NCBI RefSeq assembly: GCF_009755815.1
Contig: NZ_WRPK01000002.1
Location: 496,001-560,000 of the forward strand
Length of the DNA stretch: 64,000 bases
Reading direction: 5' to 3'
Origin: Flavisphingomonas formosensis
GTDB lineage: Bacteria; Pseudomonadota; Alphaproteobacteria; Sphingomonadales; Sphingomonadaceae
Below are positions 28,082 to 37,031 of the stretch, one piece after another (position 1 is the stretch's first letter; every line of letters begins with the position of its first letter). The position numbers and the translations under genes were made by a program. The notes under the pieces were generated by a model, which was not told the origin of the DNA, ran no database searches, and saw only the letters and a program-made list of their open reading frames with translations.

Positions 28082-29539
28082 GTGGCGCAGGAAGTGGAAC
28101 TGAAGCTGGAGCTGACGCCGGCAGCGGCGGACGCGCTCGAACGGTCCGGCCTGCTGCCGGGCATGCCGCAGATCGTTCGGCAAAGGTCGGTCTATTTCGA
28201 TACGCCCGATCATGCGCTGTCGGAAGAAGGCATGACGCTGCGCATCCGCCATGTCGGGCGCAAGCGCGTCCAGACGGTGAAAGCGGAAGGCGGCAGCGCG
28301 GCGGGCCTCTTTGCCCGGCCGGAGTGGGAGTTCGGCGTCAAAAGCGATACGCCCGTCCTGGACGAGCGGACGCCGATCCGCGCGCTGTTCGGCGCGGCGG
28401 CGGACACGATCGTGCCGCTGTTCGAAGTGTCTGTGGAACGGCGGACCTGGATCGTCGAACGCGAGGGCGCGAAGATCGAGCTGGTGCTCGACCGCGGCGA
28501 AGCGAACGCCGGGGAGCGCAGTTCGCCCATCTGCGAGCTCGAGCTGGAGCAGAAACATGGCAAGCCCGACGCCCTGTTCGCGCTCGCCCGCCATATCGAT
28601 GCGCACCTGCCGGTGCATCTCGGCGTGCTCACCAAATCGGAACGCGGCTTTCGCCTGCTGAAGTCGGCCAAGGCAGCGGTGAAGACCGGCCCGGTCGCGT
28701 TGAAGCCCGACCTGGATGCAGCGCACGCCTTCCAGCACATCGCGCAATCCTGTCTCCGCCAATTTCGCCTGAACGAAGCGCTGCTGTTCGAACAGCACGA
28801 TCCGAACGCGCTGCACCAGGCACGGGTGGCGCTGCGCCGGCTACGCTCGGCCTTCACCATCCACAAGGAAATGCTCGGCGACCTCCGCTTTGGCCGGTTG
28901 CGCGAGGAGACGCGCTGGCTGGCACTCGCGCTGGCCGACGCACGCAGCATCGACGTGCTCATCGAACAGAATGAGGATCCGGAGCTGAGCACCCGCCTGC
29001 TCGCCGCACGCGATCAGGCTTATCATGCCGCCGAGACCGCGCTGCATTCGGAACGCGCCCGCACGCTGATGCTCGATCTGGTCGAGTGGATCGCGCTCGG
29101 GGACTGGCTGCGGCAGCCCCTGTTCAAGGAAATGCGCGAGCAGCCGGCCCCCCTCTTCGCGGCGGCCGCGCTCGACCGCTTCCGCGGCAAGGTGAAGAAA
29201 TCGGGCAAGGACCTGGCGGGGCTGGACGACGAAGCCCGCCACGAATTGCGCAAGGCCGCGAAGAAGCTGCGCTACGCATCGGAATTCTTCCATGCGCTGT
29301 TCGACGGCAAGCGTGCGAAGCGACGCTACAAGCGGTTCATCTCCACGCTGGAGGAGCTGCAGGACCGGCTCGGCGCGCTGAACGACATGGCGACAGCCCC
29401 CGAACTGCTCGATCGGCTCGGCCTCGCCGACGCGCCGGGCGCGGCGCCGCTGATCGGCACCAGGCACAAGCGCAAGCTGCTCGACACCGCGGCGGACGCG
29501 CATGACGCGCTGCTGGATTGCAAGCGCTTCTGGCGCTGA
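28082..29539 (+). CDS. CYTH and CHAD domain protein (inorganic triphosphatase-like)
   Basis: A 485-residue protein with two domains. Residues 1-200 are CYTH, with the ExExK signature (EVELK) at the extreme N-terminus; this metal-dependent tunnel hydrolyses inorganic triphosphate in relatives such as YgiF. Residues 215-480 are CHAD, a helical polyphosphate-binding domain with HQARVALRRLRSAF and HELRKAAKKLRYASEFF. The start is GTG 28082, after AGGGAGGAAG and about nine bases from it. It sits 134 bp after phoD in the same direction, which suggests a phosphate or polyphosphate theme, but it need not share a promoter. Confidence 0.9.
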   Translation: MAQEVELKLELTPAAADALERSGLLPGMPQIVRQRSVYFDTPDHALSEEGMTLRIRHVGRKRVQTVKAEGGSAAGLFARPEWEFGVKSDTPVLDERTPIRALFGAAADTIVPLFEVSVERRTWIVEREGAKIELVLDRGEANAGERSSPICELELEQKHGKPDALFALARHIDAHLPVHLGVLTKSERGFRLLKSAKAAVKTGPVALKPDLDAAHAFQHIAQSCLRQFRLNEALLFEQHDPNALHQARVALRRLRSAFTIHKEMLGDLRFGRLREETRWLALALADARSIDVLIEQNEDPELSTRLLAARDQAYHAAETALHSERARTLMLDLVEWIALGDWLRQPLFKEMREQPAPLFAAAALDRFRGKVKKSGKDLAGLDDEARHELRKAAKKLRYASEFFHALFDGKRAKRRYKRFISTLEELQDRLGALNDMATAPELLDRLGLADAPGAAPLIGTRHKRKLLDTAADAHDALLDCKRFWR

Positions 29540-29546
29540 TCAACTC

Positions 29547-30164
29547 CTATCGCCTGGCCAAGCCATGATCGGCCAGGCTGCGGAAGGTGATCGACCAGCG
29601 CGGCTCGGCGAGGGGGGCGATGCTGTGCTCCCAATCGCGACGCACTTCGCCGGAAAGCAGATAGGCGGCGCGCGGCACGAGAAGCGCCGCGGCACGATCG
29701 AACCCGGCTGCCGTCCGCCGCCTCAACCGCAGCGTCGCCGGATGACCGAGCGAGATGCCGACGACGCGGTCGAAAACCGGCCGGTCGCGATGCCAGCCGA
29801 TGCCCGCGCCCGGATCGTAGCGGATCAGCAGGGCCTGAACGAGCGCATCGGGCGCCAGCCCCGCAAAAGCCGCGGCGCGCAGCCGGATCGGCTCCAGCCA
29901 GTCGGGAATCGGCTCGGCAGCCTCGAACCGGCCGCGATCGAAGTCATAGGACCAGCCGAAGGAGGCGGTGAGCCGCTTGCCGAGCCAACCCTGGAAACGG
30001 AAAGGCGCAAGGCCGGCCGCGTCGATCGCGGCGATCAGGGCGTTCTCCTCTTCCGGCGCGATGAGCGCATCCCGTTGTACGAGGCCGGGGACGGCTGGCG
30101 GTGGAGCGAGGAAATCGAATGGAAAAAGAGTGGGATCGGGGGACGCGAGCGACATGGCCGCCAT
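29547..30164 (-). CDS. alkB: AlkB-type 2-oxoglutarate-dependent dioxygenase
   Basis: About 205 residues. The iron site is HRD (in GIGWHRDRPVF) plus the His of WEHSIAPL, and RWSITFR supplies the two arginines that bind 2-oxoglutarate. RYDPGAGIGWH is the usual AlkB block. It would demethylate alkylated bases (1-meA, 3-meC) in DNA or RNA. Several starts are possible: GTG 30209, ATG 30164 and ATG 30155, none with a strong ribosome site. I chose ATG 30164 by family length. The gene converges on the CYTH-CHAD gene with 7 bp between them. An 8-bp inverted repeat at 29552-29578 inside its 3' end may help termination on both strands. Confidence 0.85.
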   Translation of the reverse strand: MAAMSLASPDPTLFPFDFLAPPPAVPGLVQRDALIAPEEENALIAAIDAAGLAPFRFQGWLGKRLTASFGWSYDFDRGRFEAAEPIPDWLEPIRLRAAAFAGLAPDALVQALLIRYDPGAGIGWHRDRPVFDRVVGISLGHPATLRLRRRTAAGFDRAAALLVPRAAYLLSGEVRRDWEHSIAPLAEPRWSITFRSLADHGLARR

Positions 30165-30233
30165 ATGGGAACCATGCCGCCCGAGCGCCAGGCGCCCCTC
30201 CTTCCGCACAAGCGCAAGGAGGAAGCGTCGCTG

Positions 30234-30935
30234 TCAGGTCTTGGGCGTTTGCTCGCTGCTCGTCTTGATGACGGCCGGCGCGGGAGCCGCGGGCGCGACC
30301 GGGGCCGTCAGCACCGCAGGAGCGGCAGCCGCGGGGGCGCCAGGCACCGCCGGGGCGGAACCGAGCGCCACCGGCAGCATGTTGGTGGTGAACGCCTTAT
30401 ATTCGGTGCCCTGTGCGACCACCGCACTGCGGCCGGTAACGAACGCGCCGAAGACCCCTACCGCGACCACGGCTCCCACCGTCGCACCGGTATTGCCCTG
30501 CCCCTCGATGCGGTAATGGCCGGTCACGGGGATGGTGCGGCCGTTGAGCTCGATGCCGACGACGTCGAACTCCATCTTCGCCGACTTGCCGAACGCGCCC
30601 TTGCCGGTGCGATAGCTGATCTGGCCATAGCCTTTGGTGCCGCGCGGGATCACGATATAATCCCCGAGCATCACGTCGCGCGCGACGGTCATCTCAAACT
30701 TCTCGCCCTGTTTGACGCGCTTGGAATTCACCTCGGCGTTGGGGCTCAGCCAGACTTCCGTGTTGGCCGGAAGGCCGACGCTGTTTTCGATCGACGGGCG
30801 CGGCACCGCCACTACGGGCGCGACGGTCGATGGCGCCACGGCCACGGGCGCATCAACGGGTTGAACCGGCTGTGCTTGGAGCACGGCAGTGCTCATCAGC
30901 GCGGCGCCGAGCGCCGCTGCCTTGCAAATTTTCAT
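30234..30935 (-). CDS. Exported hypothetical protein with Pro/Ala-rich ends
   Basis: A 233-residue protein with a signal peptide (MKICKAAALGAALMSTAVLQAQ). It has a P/A/V-rich linker to about residue 60 and a globular middle (LPANTEVWLSPNAEVNSKRVKQGEKF, then DYIVIPRGTKGYGQISYRTGKGAFGKSAKMEF). A hydrophobic glycine-rich stretch (GATVGAVVAVGVFGAFVTG) follows, and the tail is Ala/Pro-rich. The middle resembles the fold of VirB10/TrbI-like or SLBB-type envelope proteins only loosely, so no function is assigned. The ATG at 30935 is preceded by GGGGGT. It is probably periplasmic or envelope-bound. Confidence 0.6.
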   Translation of the reverse strand: MKICKAAALGAALMSTAVLQAQPVQPVDAPVAVAPSTVAPVVAVPRPSIENSVGLPANTEVWLSPNAEVNSKRVKQGEKFEMTVARDVMLGDYIVIPRGTKGYGQISYRTGKGAFGKSAKMEFDVVGIELNGRTIPVTGHYRIEGQGNTGATVGAVVAVGVFGAFVTGRSAVVAQGTEYKAFTTNMLPVALGSAPAVPGAPAAAAPAVLTAPVAPAAPAPAVIKTSSEQTPKT

Positions 30936-31124
30936 GAAAGACCCCCTGTAAGATGTCGCTGAAAGCGACAGCATAGCTCCAAGCCTATTTCCGGGATCGA
31001 CGCAAGCGATGTTGCGGCAAACCGAATGATCCAAATTGAAGCTATTCGAGGCACTTGGCGCACCGCCTCGCGGCGGCGGTACAAGGGAGATGCCCTGTCC
31101 CGGCGGCACAGCCGGCAGGGCTGC

Positions 31125-32117
31125 TCAGCTCGGATCGGCGGCGATGTGCGTTGCGACGCCCGCCTCCGGAGCCGGATCGGCGGTGGCGCCATAGTGGATG
31201 CGCACGCTGGCCGAGACCATCGTCCGCTTCGGCGCAGGCGGCCCATCCGGTGCGGGAACAGCCGCGGGGTCGGTCGCGTCGGCAATGCTGATATGCCTGG
31301 CGGAGTCCGCGCCATCGCGGAACACCCGAACGCCGTTTTCGATCGACATGCTCGTCGCACCGGACGCATCCGCGCCGACGGACGCCAGGGCCGGATCCTT
31401 GCCCGGCTCGCTGCCGGAATAATCCTGACGGAAGGCGAGCGCGCGCTCCAGCCTGCCGCTCCAGCGATAGAAGATATGCGCGCCGACCGTGACGATGCGT
31501 GTCAGGCTGGGCGCCCACCAGGGTGAGACCGCAGTCGTGTGATAGAAGGTCGCCGAACCGACCGGCTCATAGACGCTGCCGTCGAGCGCGGCTTGTGCGA
31601 CGGCCAGGGCACGGCGCCAGGCGATGCCGATAGGCGCATAAGTGCGCGATCCATCGCAGGTGAAGCTGAACTGGCATCCGGTCGCGCGCTGCGACCCTTG
31701 ATAGACCACGCCGCAAACGCTGTGGGGGAAGGCACGATCGCGCACCCGGTTGAGCACCACCTGGGCGACGGCGCGCTGCCCTTCGATCGGCTCCGAACGG
31801 GCTTCGTAATAGACCGCCTCTGCCAGGCAATGGAGCGCGCGATCGGCGTCGTCGCTGGTCTGCGCATTGTTGACGAAGGGCGGCGCGGCGCCGGTCAGCG
31901 CGGCGAGCTTGCTTTCCGGCTCCTCGGCCGCGGCAACTGCGGCGGCCACATCCTTCGGCACGTCGAGCTCAAGCTTCTTGAGCAACGGTGCGGCCTGCAA
32001 GACGGGATCCGCGCCTTTGGTCAGCGCGGCGCGATCCGGCGCCACGCACGATGCGGTCAGCAGCAGCGCCGCAACGCCCAGCCCATGTCGCCTCTTCAGG
32101 ATACCCATCCGCCCCAT
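31125..32117 (-). CDS. SleB-type cell wall hydrolase, probable lipoprotein
   Basis: About 330 residues. A hydrophobic leader ending LLLTASC suggests a lipoprotein. The hydrolase domain (residues 90-235) carries CLAEAVYYEARSEPIEGQRAVAQVV with the catalytic Glu, then VCGVVYQGS and CQFSFTCDG. SleB/CwlJ-type domains cleave peptidoglycan as lytic transglycosylases or amidases; in Gram-negative bacteria they serve wall remodelling rather than germination. Starts at 32117 and 32108 are both possible. The last 90 residues are low in motifs and probably a linker or tail. Confidence 0.83.
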   Translation of the reverse strand: MGRMGILKRRHGLGVAALLLTASCVAPDRAALTKGADPVLQAAPLLKKLELDVPKDVAAAVAAAEEPESKLAALTGAAPPFVNNAQTSDDADRALHCLAEAVYYEARSEPIEGQRAVAQVVLNRVRDRAFPHSVCGVVYQGSQRATGCQFSFTCDGSRTYAPIGIAWRRALAVAQAALDGSVYEPVGSATFYHTTAVSPWWAPSLTRIVTVGAHIFYRWSGRLERALAFRQDYSGSEPGKDPALASVGADASGATSMSIENGVRVFRDGADSARHISIADATDPAAVPAPDGPPAPKRTMVSASVRIHYGATADPAPEAGVATHIAADPS

Positions 32118-32259
32118 GGCAGCGGGAATTAACCGCGAGAGGTTATGAAGGGCTTAACTACGCCCCGGTTCGATTTGGAAAAATCCCAAGCGAGTTACTG
32201 GAACAAGCCTTTGTGATCGCGTCGTTATGCAGGCAACCACTCCTCATCCGCACGATGCC

Positions 32260-33021
32260 CTAAGGATCCCGCGAGGAATCGGAGGACGGTGCGAACCCCC
32301 TCTCGACCGCCCAGCTATGGTCCTCGATCACGTAGGATCGCACCGGGCGGCCCGAGGCATCCAGGCTCGGGCGGTAGCGGAAACGCTCGCGGATCAGGCG
32401 GCAGGTGGTCTGATCGAGATCGGCATTTCCACTGGAACCGGTGACGACGCATTCGCCGACGCGACCGTCCGTCTCCACGCTGAAGCGCACCATCACCGTG
32501 CCACCGGCACCGGCAAGCGCCGCGCCGCGGGGATAATCCGAATCCTTGATCCGGCCTTTGATCTGACGCGGCGGGGTATCGTCCCCGCCCTCGCCATCTC
32601 CCGAACCGCCGGCGCCAGTGCCCGTCCCCTGCCCGCCCGCCCCGGTGCCGGGGCCCGGGCGGAGCGCGGCACCGGCAGAGGGGTCACTGCCGCGGCCTGC
32701 GACCGGGGCGGCAATCACCGGCGGCGGCGCAGGCAGCGGCACGACCGGTGGCTTTGCGACGATCTCCGTGGCACGGGATTTTCGATTGGGCGGCGCGGCG
32801 GCGCCCCTGGGCTTGTGGCTTTCGGTCTTGCGCGGGACCGTAGGTGGCGGCGGCGGCGGTGGCCGATCCGGCAGGATGTCGAACAGCTTCAACGCATCCT
32901 CATGCTTGACCGGCATGCCGACCGTCAGCCCGACGAGCAGCGCATAGCCGAGCAGCCCCTGCAGCAGGGCCGCGCCCACCGCACCCGTCATCTTTTCGCC
33001 TGTCGTCCGATCCAATGCCAT
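32260..33021 (-). CDS. tonB: TonB energy-transducer protein
   Basis: A 253-residue protein with one N-terminal membrane helix (GAVGAALLQGLLGYALLVGL). A proline-rich periplasmic spacer follows (PDRPPPPPPPTVPRK and a Gly-rich stretch). The C-terminal TonB domain (residues 175-245) has YPRGAALAGAGGTVMVRFSV, then DGRVGECVVTGSSGNADLD and RYRPSLDASGRPV. It would carry energy from ExbBD to outer membrane receptors. No exbB or exbD gene is next to it. The ATG at 33021 has GAGG about nine bases upstream. The TonB receptor at 23 kb is a possible partner. Confidence 0.85.
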   Translation of the reverse strand: MALDRTTGEKMTGAVGAALLQGLLGYALLVGLTVGMPVKHEDALKLFDILPDRPPPPPPPTVPRKTESHKPRGAAAPPNRKSRATEIVAKPPVVPLPAPPPVIAAPVAGRGSDPSAGAALRPGPGTGAGGQGTGTGAGGSGDGEGGDDTPPRQIKGRIKDSDYPRGAALAGAGGTVMVRFSVETDGRVGECVVTGSSGNADLDQTTCRLIRERFRYRPSLDASGRPVRSYVIEDHSWAVERGFAPSSDSSRDP

Positions 33022-33097
33022 GACCACATGCCTCAGGGCCGAGATAGGCATGCGAACGCTTGCCCGCCAGATATGGGTGCATCGGCCCGATGCGAGG

Positions 33098-33262
33098 GCG
33101 GGCGAGTTCACCCTCGCTCATGATGCAGGCAGCACCACCACCGCGCTGTTCGTCGCCAACGGCGCTACCACTGCAGGCAAGACTGTGATGGCGCTCACAT
33201 TGGCCGGGCTCGCGTGCGACTATATTCTCGGTCAAGTTCCGAATCCGGAAAGATCGGCATAG
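33098..33262 (+). pseudogene. Decayed C-terminus of an RTX protein
   Basis: The frame encodes AGEFTLAHDAGSTTTALFVANG followed by a scrambled MALTLAG, and ends at a stop at 33260-33262. This matches the terminal segment GEFTVSYDAGTNTTTALFDTNG...MAILFTGN of the intact RTX gene 320 bp downstream. The match lacks one residue and the end is altered. No repeats precede it, because the region upstream is the start of tonB on the other strand. It is therefore a truncated relic, not a functional gene. Confidence 0.65.
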
Positions 33263-33582
33263 ATCGAATGGCCTGTCATCGAAGCTCATGGAATGGCTTA
33301 TTCAAAAGCCGGAGACGCATTTTCGATCGGCATTCGATACGCAACCGATCCAATCCCCGGTTTTCGGCTTGGCCTCAGCCGATCACTTAGAAGATATTCT
33401 GAACAATTCATGCCAAAATATGAACAATATTTCGCACTACAACGCACCATATTCGGACCATCCGACGGAATCCGGGGGAACCCACAGAAGGGGTGCGGAT
33501 CAACCGGCCAGCATGACCAAGTTCGGTCGCCAGAAAAGATAATCAATCACCGTATCCGAACATTTCCGATGGGAGATATGTG
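33263..33582. other. Intergenic region before the third RTX gene
   Basis: About 320 bp with lower GC than its surroundings and no supported gene. Two small overlapping open frames have no ribosome sites or family resemblance. It probably carries the promoter of RTX-3. GGGAG at 33571-33575 sets the start of that gene. Confidence 0.5.
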
Positions 33583-36027
33583 ATGGCTATCAACTACTTC
33601 TTCTCAGGCAGCCCCCTGACAGGCTCGGCAAATGACGACGTACTCGCCGATATCGGTCAGTATAATGGCGGGCCGAACAGCATCTATGCCTATGGCGGCG
33701 ACGATCTGGTCATGGGCGATATCGGCTTTCATTACGAACTGACTTCGTCGACCTCGAACGCCTCGATCGCCACGGCGATCAGCCTGGAGATAGCGAGCAT
33801 CTGGTCTACGGACGAGAATCCCCTGGTTGCGAACTCCAGCATCCCGCATGCGACAGCGATGGTCGAAGCGACGGCCGGCGAAAGCGAATATTTCTCGGTC
33901 GCGGTGGGCGCCGGCCAGACGCTGACGGTAGATATCGATTTCGGCTCCGGATCCGCGATCGGCACCAATGTCGATACGATCGTCGAGATCCGGGACGGCT
34001 CCGGCACGATACTCGCTTCGAGCGACGACAGCTCGGTCGATCTCGGCGGGGCGGGATCCGCTTCCGGCCTGGATTCCTACCTGACCTTCGTCGCGCCGAC
34101 GTCCGGGACCTATTACATCAACGTCCGCCCCTTTGGCGGCTCGACCTTCGCGGGCGGAGAGACCTTCGTTCTCAACACGTCGGTGACCAATCATTCGACC
34201 TTTAGCGCCGCGCCGGTCGGCGCCGACACCATCTATGGCGGCGACGGTGACGACAGCCTGTTCGGCGTGGCGGGCAACGACTATGTCTCCGGCGACCTCG
34301 GCAACGATACGCTGAATGGCGGATCGGGCGACGATACCCTCTATGGCGGCGACGGCAACGACATCGTCGAAGGCGGCGCGGGCAACGATCTGATGCAGGG
34401 CAATGCCGGTACCGACACCGCGAGCTATGCCTATGCGGCCGCGAAGGTCAGCGTCAACCTGGGGGTCAACACCGCGCAGAATACCGGGGGCGCGGGCACG
34501 GATACTTTGTCCGGCTTCGAAAATCTCACCGGCTCTGCCTTCAACGACACGCTGAATGGCGACGGCGGGAACAATCTCATCGACGGCCGGGATGGCAATG
34601 ACCTGATCGACGGCGGCCTCGGCGACGACGTCCTCTATGGCGGCAATGGTATCAACACGGTCAGCTATGGCTCCGCGACCAGCGCCGTGACGGTCGATCT
34701 CAACCAGCTCGGCACGACGCAGAATACGGGCGGCTCCGGAAACGACTATCTCTGGCTTTTCCAGAACGTCACGGGATCCAACTATAATGACGTGCTGACC
34801 GGCGACGGCAATGACAACACGCTGACCGGCGGCAACGGGAACGATACGCTGGTCGGCGGCGCGGGCAATGACAAGCTGGATGGCGGTACCGGGGTCGACA
34901 CCGCCGATTATTCGGCCACGGCATCGGCCGTCACGGTGAACCTGCTCAACCATTCGGTGCAGAATACGGTGGGCGCCGGCAACGACCAACTCGTCAGCAT
35001 CGAGAATGTGATCGGCTCCGCCTATGACGACACGCTGACCGGCAACGAGTTCGCCAACGCCCTCTATGGCGGCGACGGCAACGACATTCTCAACGGCGGC
35101 CTGGGCAACGACACGCTCGACGGCGGGCTGGGCATCGACACGGCCAGCTATGCGACGGCGACGGGCGCTGTTCGGGTCAGCCTGGCGATTGCGACCGCCC
35201 AATCCACGATCTCCGCGGGCACGGACACGCTGCACGGCATCGAGAATCTGACCGGCGGCGCCTATGACGACCAGCTGACCGGCGATGCCAACAACAACGT
35301 CCTCACCGGCAACGCCGGCAACGACACGCTCGTCGGCGGGCTCGGCGACGATACGCTGAACGGCGGCGCGGGCCTCGACATGGCGAGCTACGCGTCGGCG
35401 GCAACGGCTGTAACCGTGAACCTGTCGCTCGCCGGCGCGCAGGCGACCGGCGGTGGCGGCAACGACACGCTGATCTCGATCGAGAATGTGACCGGATCGG
35501 CCTATGGCGACGTGCTGACCGGATCCGCCCAGGCGAACAGCATCTATGGCGGCAACGGCAACGACATCATCGATGCCGGCTCCTCCAACGATACGGTCGA
35601 CGGCGGCTATGGCAATGACGTGATCAAGGGCGCGGGCGGTGACGACGTCCTGATCGGCGGCGTCGGCAGCGACACCATCACGGGCGGTGCCGGCGCGGAT
35701 ACGCTGACCGGAGGAACCCAGGCCGACACCTTCGTCTACCTCGCGGTGGGCGACAGCGCGCCTGCCACGGCCGACCGGATCACCGATTTCGCCGCGGGCG
35801 ACATTCTCGACCTCGGCGCGATCGATGCCAACACCAAGATCGGCGGCAACCAGGCCTTCGTGCAGGCTTCGGCCTTCACCCATGCCGCCGGCGAATTCAC
35901 GGTCAGCTACGATGCCGGCACGAACACCACGACGGCGCTGTTCGATACCAACGGCGACGCCAATGCGGACATGGCCATCCTCTTCACCGGCAACGTGACC
36001 GCGTTGACGGGAAGCTGGGTGCTCTGA
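33583..36027 (+). CDS. RTX calcium-binding repeat protein with PPC domain (RTX-3)
   Basis: About 814 residues. After a short RTX-like start (GSPLTGSANDDVLADIG), residues 50-200 form a bacterial pre-peptidase C-terminal (PPC) beta-sandwich: HATAMVEATAGESEYFSVAV, GQTLTVDIDF, then SYLTFVAPTSGTYYINVRPF. Residues 210-700 are GGxGxD repeats alternating with DTASYA...VSLAIATAQ units. The end (FVYLAVGDSAPATADRITDF...GSWVL) is the shared secretion region. PPC domains often bind polysaccharide or assist secreted enzymes, but no enzyme domain is present here. The start ATG has GGGAG seven bases upstream. It ends 6 bp from the convergent DUF2236 gene. Confidence 0.9.
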   Translation: MAINYFFSGSPLTGSANDDVLADIGQYNGGPNSIYAYGGDDLVMGDIGFHYELTSSTSNASIATAISLEIASIWSTDENPLVANSSIPHATAMVEATAGESEYFSVAVGAGQTLTVDIDFGSGSAIGTNVDTIVEIRDGSGTILASSDDSSVDLGGAGSASGLDSYLTFVAPTSGTYYINVRPFGGSTFAGGETFVLNTSVTNHSTFSAAPVGADTIYGGDGDDSLFGVAGNDYVSGDLGNDTLNGGSGDDTLYGGDGNDIVEGGAGNDLMQGNAGTDTASYAYAAAKVSVNLGVNTAQNTGGAGTDTLSGFENLTGSAFNDTLNGDGGNNLIDGRDGNDLIDGGLGDDVLYGGNGINTVSYGSATSAVTVDLNQLGTTQNTGGSGNDYLWLFQNVTGSNYNDVLTGDGNDNTLTGGNGNDTLVGGAGNDKLDGGTGVDTADYSATASAVTVNLLNHSVQNTVGAGNDQLVSIENVIGSAYDDTLTGNEFANALYGGDGNDILNGGLGNDTLDGGLGIDTASYATATGAVRVSLAIATAQSTISAGTDTLHGIENLTGGAYDDQLTGDANNNVLTGNAGNDTLVGGLGDDTLNGGAGLDMASYASAATAVTVNLSLAGAQATGGGGNDTLISIENVTGSAYGDVLTGSAQANSIYGGNGNDIIDAGSSNDTVDGGYGNDVIKGAGGDDVLIGGVGSDTITGGAGADTLTGGTQADTFVYLAVGDSAPATADRITDFAAGDILDLGAIDANTKIGGNQAFVQASAFTHAAGEFTVSYDAGTNTTTALFDTNGDANADMAILFTGNVTALTGSWVL

Positions 36028-36033
36028 CCGGGA

Positions 36034-36924
36034 TCAGCTGAAGGCCCAGCGCAGCGTTCGGGCGAGCCCCGACGCTGCGCTGCGCACGATCGGGCGGCCG
36101 AGCGTCAGATCGGGCAGGCCATGCATCTCCCGCGCCCAGCGTGGCAGCAGATCCACGGCAGCCCGAAAGAGGATGCGCTGCGCCGGCTCGGCGGAAAGCT
36201 TGCGTGCCGGCGTGCCGAGCAGAAGCTGAACCACCTCCTGCGTGCGCGCGTCGCTGACCAGTTCGCCCCGCATCGATGTCATCAAGGCTTCCGCCTCGGC
36301 GCGGCTCCGCGGCACCGGATCGGCGCCGAGCGCGTGGGCGATCACCGCAATCTCCGCGAAATAGCGATCCTGGTCGGCGGCCGGCATGGCCGGTTCGCCA
36401 TAGCGGATCCAGCCATCGAGGAAGCTCACCGCTTCGGTGACGTGCACCCAGGCAAGCAGGCGCGGATCGTTTGCCGCATAGGCTCGCCCGTCCGGCAGCG
36501 TGCCGCGCACATGCTCATGGATCGCCCGCACCTGCGCGATTGCCGCCTCCGCCTCCTCGCGCCCGCCATAGGTGGTGAGCGCGATGAAACGGGCGGTGCG
36601 GCGCAGCCGGCCGAGCATGTCGTGCCGGAACCGGCTATGATCCCAGACACCGGCCAGCACCGCGGGATGCAGCATCTGCAGGAGCAGGGCCGCGACGCCG
36701 CCGATCATCATGGTCGCGACGTCGCCATGCACGCGCCAGATCACCGAAGACGACCCGAACAGGCCGTCCTCGCGCCGGACGACCGGCCTTTCTCCCCGCG
36801 CGCGATCGTTGAACGTGTCGCGCACCTCCTCGACCAGCCGATGCTTGATGGCCCGGGCGACGCCCAATTGCGGCAGCGACGGCATCATGCGTCCCAGGCG
36901 TTCGGTCATGCTCGTCTCGCTCAT
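36034..36924 (-). CDS. MpaB-like oxygenase, DUF2236 family
   Basis: A 296-residue protein with hallmark segments of the DUF2236/MpaB family: SSSVIWRVHGDVATMMIGGVAALLLQMLHPAVLAGV, then ARFIALTTYGG, HVTEAVSFLDGWIRYGEP and a C-terminal RWAREMHGLPD. In relatives such as mycophenolic acid MpaB and latex-clearing LcpK, this fold is a haem or lipid-oxidising enzyme. The His of LHPAV and the nearby RFRHD are the likely cofactor ligands. The ATG is preceded by GGTAGGACC. It lies 107 bp downstream of the DUF4166 gene. Substrate unknown. Confidence 0.82.
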   Translation of the reverse strand: MSETSMTERLGRMMPSLPQLGVARAIKHRLVEEVRDTFNDRARGERPVVRREDGLFGSSSVIWRVHGDVATMMIGGVAALLLQMLHPAVLAGVWDHSRFRHDMLGRLRRTARFIALTTYGGREEAEAAIAQVRAIHEHVRGTLPDGRAYAANDPRLLAWVHVTEAVSFLDGWIRYGEPAMPAADQDRYFAEIAVIAHALGADPVPRSRAEAEALMTSMRGELVSDARTQEVVQLLLGTPARKLSAEPAQRILFRAAVDLLPRWAREMHGLPDLTLGRPIVRSAASGLARTLRWAFS

Positions 36925-37031
36925 GGTCCTACCTACGCCCTTGCCGTGGCTGCGTTCCAAGGGGCACCGTTGCGACTGCACCATCCGGATGCCCGCCTGC
37001 GACCGAGATTTCGGGAATGTCCGTCATGGCT

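Noticed and set aside
33288-33583. Two small overlapping frames of 84 and 96 codons before RTX-3
   Set aside because: No ribosome sites, no recognisable products, and they overlap each other. More likely promoter DNA.
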